In this document: in pieces, positions 61,171-64,000 of the stretch | Layout: every line of letters begins with the position of its first letter | Position numbering within the stretch: the first letter of the stretch is position 1 | Assembly (NCBI RefSeq): GCF_900172275.1 | Contig: NZ_FWFT01000003.1 | Span: 1 to 64,000 of the forward strand | DNA from: Pseudooctadecabacter jejudonensis | GTDB taxonomy: Bacteria > Pseudomonadota > Alphaproteobacteria > Rhodobacterales > Rhodobacteraceae | Reading direction: 5' to 3' | Length of the DNA: 64,000 nt | Notes under the pieces: generated by a model | The model's database searches: none | The model's input: the letters and a program-made list of their open reading frames with translations, nothing else | Told to the model about the DNA's origin: nothing | Program-made: the position numbers and the translations under genes

Positions 61171-61716
61171 TTGCTGTTTCTTTGGCCCGCAGCCCTGTTG
61201 TTCGCGCCCCTGTGTGTCACCCTTGCGGGCGGGCGCAGCGTGTTTCTCTGGGGAAGCCTCTTTCTGGGGGCGGCAGCCCTCTATGGTATGGCGGTGCTCT
61301 CGTCTTACTCTCTGGCCTCTGGCGGACCCGGTCGTCCCCTCGGCCCGCTGTTTGCCAACACCGATGATCCTACGGATATAAGCCTGGTCTTTCACTTTGC
61401 AGAACTCCGCAGATTGACCTTGACCTATGCGGTCACCCTTTTGCCGACGGTGGCGCTGTTGTGGCCGTCCCATCCAGTTCGGGCACCATGGGATGTGGCG
61501 CTCTTTTGGGGGTTCGCCACGCTGGCGCTGGCTCACCTCTACCTTCCCACTTTGATGTTGGGGCGAGAGGGCATGCCACCAAACTATGTGGACTTCAGTG
61601 ACCGATTGGCATTTGCGACAGGGCTTGCGCGAACTGCAGGTGGATTGGCCGTGTTGACCCTCGTCCTTGCGGTCCTCCGCCCTATCTTTGTCGCCATACG
61701 CAAGAGGCTGACGTGA
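61171..61716 (+). CDS. Membrane protein resembling the CtaD C-terminus
   Basis: The start is probably TTG at 61171 (AAAGGGA upstream); 181 residues, four to five helices. By eye, residues 75 to about 147 align without a gap to the CtaD stretch from VAHFHYV to [11 protein letters not shown]: both have His-Phe, then exactly 62 residues to the end of LGR-x-GMP (LGRNGMP in CtaD, LGREGMP here), then Y, D and A at equal spacing (YVDFSDRLA). The second heme histidine is Ala here. It overlaps nothing and DUF2244 follows two bases later. Function unknown; it cannot be an oxidase by itself. Confidence 0.7.
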   Translation: MLFLWPAALLFAPLCVTLAGGRSVFLWGSLFLGAAALYGMAVLSSYSLASGGPGRPLGPLFANTDDPTDISLVFHFAELRRLTLTYAVTLLPTVALLWPSHPVRAPWDVALFWGFATLALAHLYLPTLMLGREGMPPNYVDFSDRLAFATGLARTAGGLAVLTLVLAVLRPIFVAIRKRLT

Positions 61717-61717
61717 C

Positions 61718-62221
61718 ATGCCCTATGAATGGATCGCCCCCGAAGACCCCGCACCAAAGTCGGCCCCCCTGGCCGAATTGCACCTATGGCCCTACAGGTC
61801 CCTGCTGCGCCGTGATTTCGTGACTTTCTTCGCCGCTACCTCGGCAATGATCCTTCTGCCGTTGCTGGCCGTCATGGGCTCACCCGTGCTGTGGGGGCTG
61901 CTTCCTTTCTTTATCATCACAGTCGGCGGCATCTGGTACGCCCTTCAACGCAATCAACGTGACGGTGAAATCCTCGAAGAATTGCGCATTTGGCCCGATC
62001 GGATCACCCTGGATCACATCCATCCTCGGCGGGGACACCACAGCTGGGAGGCCAACCCCTATTGGGTGCAAATCAAGATCGACCCGCATCATGAAAAGAT
62101 CCCAAACTACCTAACTCTCAAAGGGAACGATCGCGTGGTCGAACTCGGCACTTTTTTGTCGGACGAGGAACGCGCCGCCCTCTACGACGAGGTTGACTTC
62201 GCCATTCGCGCAGCCCTCTGA
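61718..62221 (+). CDS. DUF2244 membrane protein
   Basis: 167 residues with two central hydrophobic helices (MILLPLLAVMGSPVLWGLLPF, FIITVGGIWYAL) and a basic cytoplasmic C-terminal half (LRIWPDRITLDHIHPR, SWEANPYWVQIKI). DUF2244 proteins often lie close to cytochrome oxidase genes in alphaproteobacteria; a role in oxidase assembly has been supposed but is not established. Confidence 0.8.
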   Translation: MPYEWIAPEDPAPKSAPLAELHLWPYRSLLRRDFVTFFAATSAMILLPLLAVMGSPVLWGLLPFFIITVGGIWYALQRNQRDGEILEELRIWPDRITLDHIHPRRGHHSWEANPYWVQIKIDPHHEKIPNYLTLKGNDRVVELGTFLSDEERAALYDEVDFAIRAAL

Positions 62222-62230
62222 ACCGGCGCC

Positions 62231-62276
62231 CAGACTTTCATTGAAAGTCTGCCACCAAATCCTTTTCAAAGGATTT
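62231..62276. repeat. Tandem palindrome pair (REP-like)
   Basis: CAGACTTTCATTGAAAGTCTG (21 bases, 62231-62251) and AAATCCTTTTCAAAGGATTT (62257-62276) are two separate hairpins, each followed by GCCACC or a near copy. The [hairpin + GCCACC] x 2 layout resembles repeat families of roseobacter intergenic regions and could be a terminator. Confidence 0.6.
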
Positions 62277-62333
62277 GCCACCAACCGCAACAAACGGGTC
62301 GCATAGGTAAATCGCCGTCCCTATGGTCACACC

Positions 62334-63230
62334 ATGACGACGCAACGCACCCTTACCACACAGACATGGGCAGAACTTTTTGTACTGGGCCTCATTTGGG
62401 GCGGCAGTTTTCTGGCCATCCGTCTTGCGTTGAACGAGGTGCCTTTTGTCACCTCTGTGGCGCACCGCGTGTTCTGGGCGGCCCTGATCCTGTGGGGCTA
62501 TGTGGCCTTGCGACGTCTGCCGCTGCCAAAAGGGCGCGATTGGGGCGTCTTGTTCGTGATGGGCGTTCTGAACAACGTGATCCCATTCAGCCTGATGGCG
62601 TGGGGGCAGCTCTATATCCCGACCGGTCTGACATCTGTGTTCAACGCAGGCACCGCAATTTTCGGCGTCCTCGTGGCGGCCCTTTTGCTGAGCGACGAAA
62701 GGATGACAACCCGCAAAGCCACCGGATCCCTGATCGGTTTTTTCGGCGTGGCAACCGCCATCGGGCTCGACAGTTTGCGCGACTTCGACATTACATCGCT
62801 GGCGCAATTGGCCGTCATCGGCGGAACGATTTCATACGCCTTCGCTGGGGTTTGGGCGCGGGTCCATATGGGGCACCTGACCCCGCAGGTGGCCGCGGCG
62901 GGCATGTTGACCGGATCCTCGCTGATCATGGTGCCGGCAGCGTTTATCATTGACGGTGTTCCGTCCGCCAACCTGAGCCTGACAGCCTTGGGCGCCATCG
63001 CCTATTACGTGGTTTTCGCCACGGCAGGGGCGTATCTGTTGTATTACCGGATCCTCAAGGCAGCAGGATCGGCCAACACAATGATCGTCACGTTACTGAT
63101 CCCGCCCGTGTCGATTGTACTGGGGGCATGGATGCTGGATGAAACCTTATCACCCAATGTCTATGTGGGTCTCGCCCTTCTTGCGGTCGGGCTTATCATC
63201 CTGGACGGACGGCTTTTGCGCCGACGTTAG
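62334..63230 (+). CDS. DMT-superfamily transporter (EamA type)
   Basis: 298 residues, ten helices in two EamA repeats (FVLGLIWGGSFLAIRLAL; then AYLLYYRILKAAGSANTMIV near the end of the second). It exports or imports small metabolites by proton exchange; the substrate is unknown. Its stop overlaps the end of the converging DUF3008-like gene by four bases. Confidence 0.87.
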   Translation: MTTQRTLTTQTWAELFVLGLIWGGSFLAIRLALNEVPFVTSVAHRVFWAALILWGYVALRRLPLPKGRDWGVLFVMGVLNNVIPFSLMAWGQLYIPTGLTSVFNAGTAIFGVLVAALLLSDERMTTRKATGSLIGFFGVATAIGLDSLRDFDITSLAQLAVIGGTISYAFAGVWARVHMGHLTPQVAAAGMLTGSSLIMVPAAFIIDGVPSANLSLTALGAIAYYVVFATAGAYLLYYRILKAAGSANTMIVTLLIPPVSIVLGAWMLDETLSPNVYVGLALLAVGLIILDGRLLRRR

Positions 63231-63409
63231 CCCTTGGTCTCGGGCAGGTCATCATGAGAGGTCGAGGCCATCTCCTCAAGCTCGTCCTCTGACATGCTGT
63301 CATACATCTCTTTTGATGCGCCCTGCAGGTCAGACACCTTGGTGTCGCCCCGCTTGGCCGACAACGCCGCACCCGCCGCTTTTTGCTGGGCTTCGGATTG
63401 GGCTTTCAC
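63227..63409 (-). CDS. DUF3008-like small protein (second of a tandem pair)
   Basis: 60 residues with a GTG start that overlaps the upstream stop (GTGA). The acidic, helical protein (AALSAKRGDTKVSDLQGA, EMYDSMSEDELEEMAST) matches the DUF3008 type. It is paralogous to the gene at 63406-63588: over 35 aligned residues about 13 are identical (AAL-A-RG...V..L...EM...EL.E). Function unknown. Confidence 0.75.
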   Translation of the reverse strand: MKAQSEAQQKAAGAALSAKRGDTKVSDLQGASKEMYDSMSEDELEEMASTSHDDLPETKG

Positions 63410-63588
63410 GACACGGCCATTTGGCGCGCACCCACGTCCCCCAAGGTCGACAATTCATGGAGTTCAGCCAAAGTCAGATAGGAGAACATTTCAGCCTGTG
63501 GCGGCGTCAACGCGGTCACAGGTTTTTCCCCACGGCGTGCCGTCAATGCAGCCTGTGCATTGGTCCGGTGATGTTGAAAATGATGCAT
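63406..63588 (-). CDS. Small protein paralogous to the DUF3008-like neighbour
   Basis: ATG 63588 with GAGGAT upstream; 60 residues, the same length as its neighbour. It keeps the shared core AALTARRGEKPVTALTPPQAEMFSYLTLAELHELS in line with the neighbour's AAL...EEMAS segment, but is more basic and His-rich at the N-terminus (MHHFQHHRTNAQ). It appears to be a tandem duplicate that diverged. Confidence 0.6.
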   Translation of the reverse strand: MHHFQHHRTNAQAALTARRGEKPVTALTPPQAEMFSYLTLAELHELSTLGDVGARQMAVS

Positions 63589-63654
63589 TGCCCTATCCTC
63601 CCAGCGTGGCGCACGAACATTCAACACTTGGACGCAAGAAAGGTTCCCAAAAAA

Positions 63655-64000
63655 TTAGCCCAACTTGGATTTAACCATTGGGCCCACTTTGCCGAAATCC
63701 ATCTGACCGGTGTATTTTCCTTTCAGAACGCCCATGACCTTTCCCATATCGCGGATGCTGTCTGCGCCCACTTCTGCGATGGCGGCCTCAACAGCGCTGT
63801 CGACTTCGGCGTCCGACAACTGGCGGGGCAGGAAGTCTTCGATGACCTTAATTTCGTCCAGTTCTTTTTCGGCCAGTTCCAATCGCCCCCCTTCTTCGTA
63901 GACCTTGGCACTTTCCTGGCGCTGTTTGACCATCTTGCCCAAGATGCCCAACACGGCATCATTGCCCACACCGTCCTCGCGCCCTTCGGCGCGGGCCTCG
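63655..64000 (-). CDS. GatB/YqeY-domain protein, 3' part only
   Basis: The frame runs from the right edge (EARAEGREDGVGNDAVLGI...) to TAA at 63655. It contains KMVKQRQESAKVYEEGGR, EDFLPRQLSDAEVDSAV and DMGKVMGVLKGKYTGQMDFG, the typical YqeY C-terminus. The 5' end lies outside the window. It is a small tRNA-amidotransferase-related protein whose exact role is not known. Confidence 0.9.
   Translation of the reverse strand, partial: EARAEGREDGVGNDAVLGILGKMVKQRQESAKVYEEGGRLELAEKELDEIKVIEDFLPRQLSDAEVDSAVEAAIAEVGADSIRDMGKVMGVLKGKYTGQMDFGKVGPMVKSKLG

Overview
The window looks like a chromosomal segment of a Roseobacter-group alphaproteobacterium (Rhodobacterales). The basis is protein resemblance (LipB, CtaD, a complete urtABCDE, glgBCAX-pgm, a TAXI-TRAP transporter, MttB-family and DUF2306/LytTR proteins), high GC, dense same-strand operons with ATGA overlaps, and Caulobacter-type DnaA G-box sequences. 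Species cannot be named from the sequence alone.

Layout. 1-9166: carbohydrate and sugar-acid catabolism. It holds a HisD-type dehydrogenase (edge-truncated), a ROK kinase plus NagA, a GntR/FCD regulator, a Gfo/Idh/MocA oxidoreductase, an isocitrate/isopropylmalate-type dehydrogenase, then a plus-strand operon in visible decay: a TctC tail, a TctB-TctA fusion remnant, an ABM protein, an MBL hydrolase, a broken four-carbon acid-sugar kinase (deletion, frameshift and TAA) and an intact OtnC-like aldolase. 9725-15631: urtABCDE, with no urease in the window. 15804-19674: a 2-oxoglutarate/Fe(II) oxygenase, an MttB-family methyltransferase and a LacI regulator. 19814-22989: PepSY protein, QseBC-like two-component system, a tiny membrane protein and cytochrome b561.

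23338-31877: a probable old genomic island in tRNA-Ser(TGA). Next to the tRNA lies an integrase with two in-frame stops, fused to the tail of an SMC-like ATPase. A 13-bp copy of the tRNA 3' end lies 8.4 kb away, beyond a sulfatase/MarR/TAXI-TRAP locus. 32109-37595: housekeeping (SPOR lipoprotein, D,D-carboxypeptidase, tmk, holB, tatD, MBL hydrolase). 37748-49119: an AEC transporter, three tandem DnaA G-box sequences, alpha-glucosidase, and a complete minus-strand glycogen operon glgB-glgC-glgA-glgX-pgm.

49271-54050: a second candidate island at tRNA-Leu(GAG). It has a near-repeat of the tRNA 3' end at its far side, IS66 and IS3 fragments, a carbamoyltransferase/SGNH/unknown trio and an excisionase-like HTH gene killed by one stop codon. 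54127-64000: a DUF2306 pair divergent from a membrane LytTR regulator, lipB, an EEP-family protein, a GT87-like protein, ctaD, an odd protein resembling the CtaD C-terminus, DUF2244, a DMT transporter, two tandemly duplicated 60-residue proteins and an edge-truncated YqeY-like gene.

The most unusual items are the two tRNA-anchored island scars, the CtaD-like fragment gene, the DnaA G-box triplet, the decaying sugar-acid operon and the uncharacterised carbamoyltransferase trio. No CRISPR array, rRNA or complete phage was seen.
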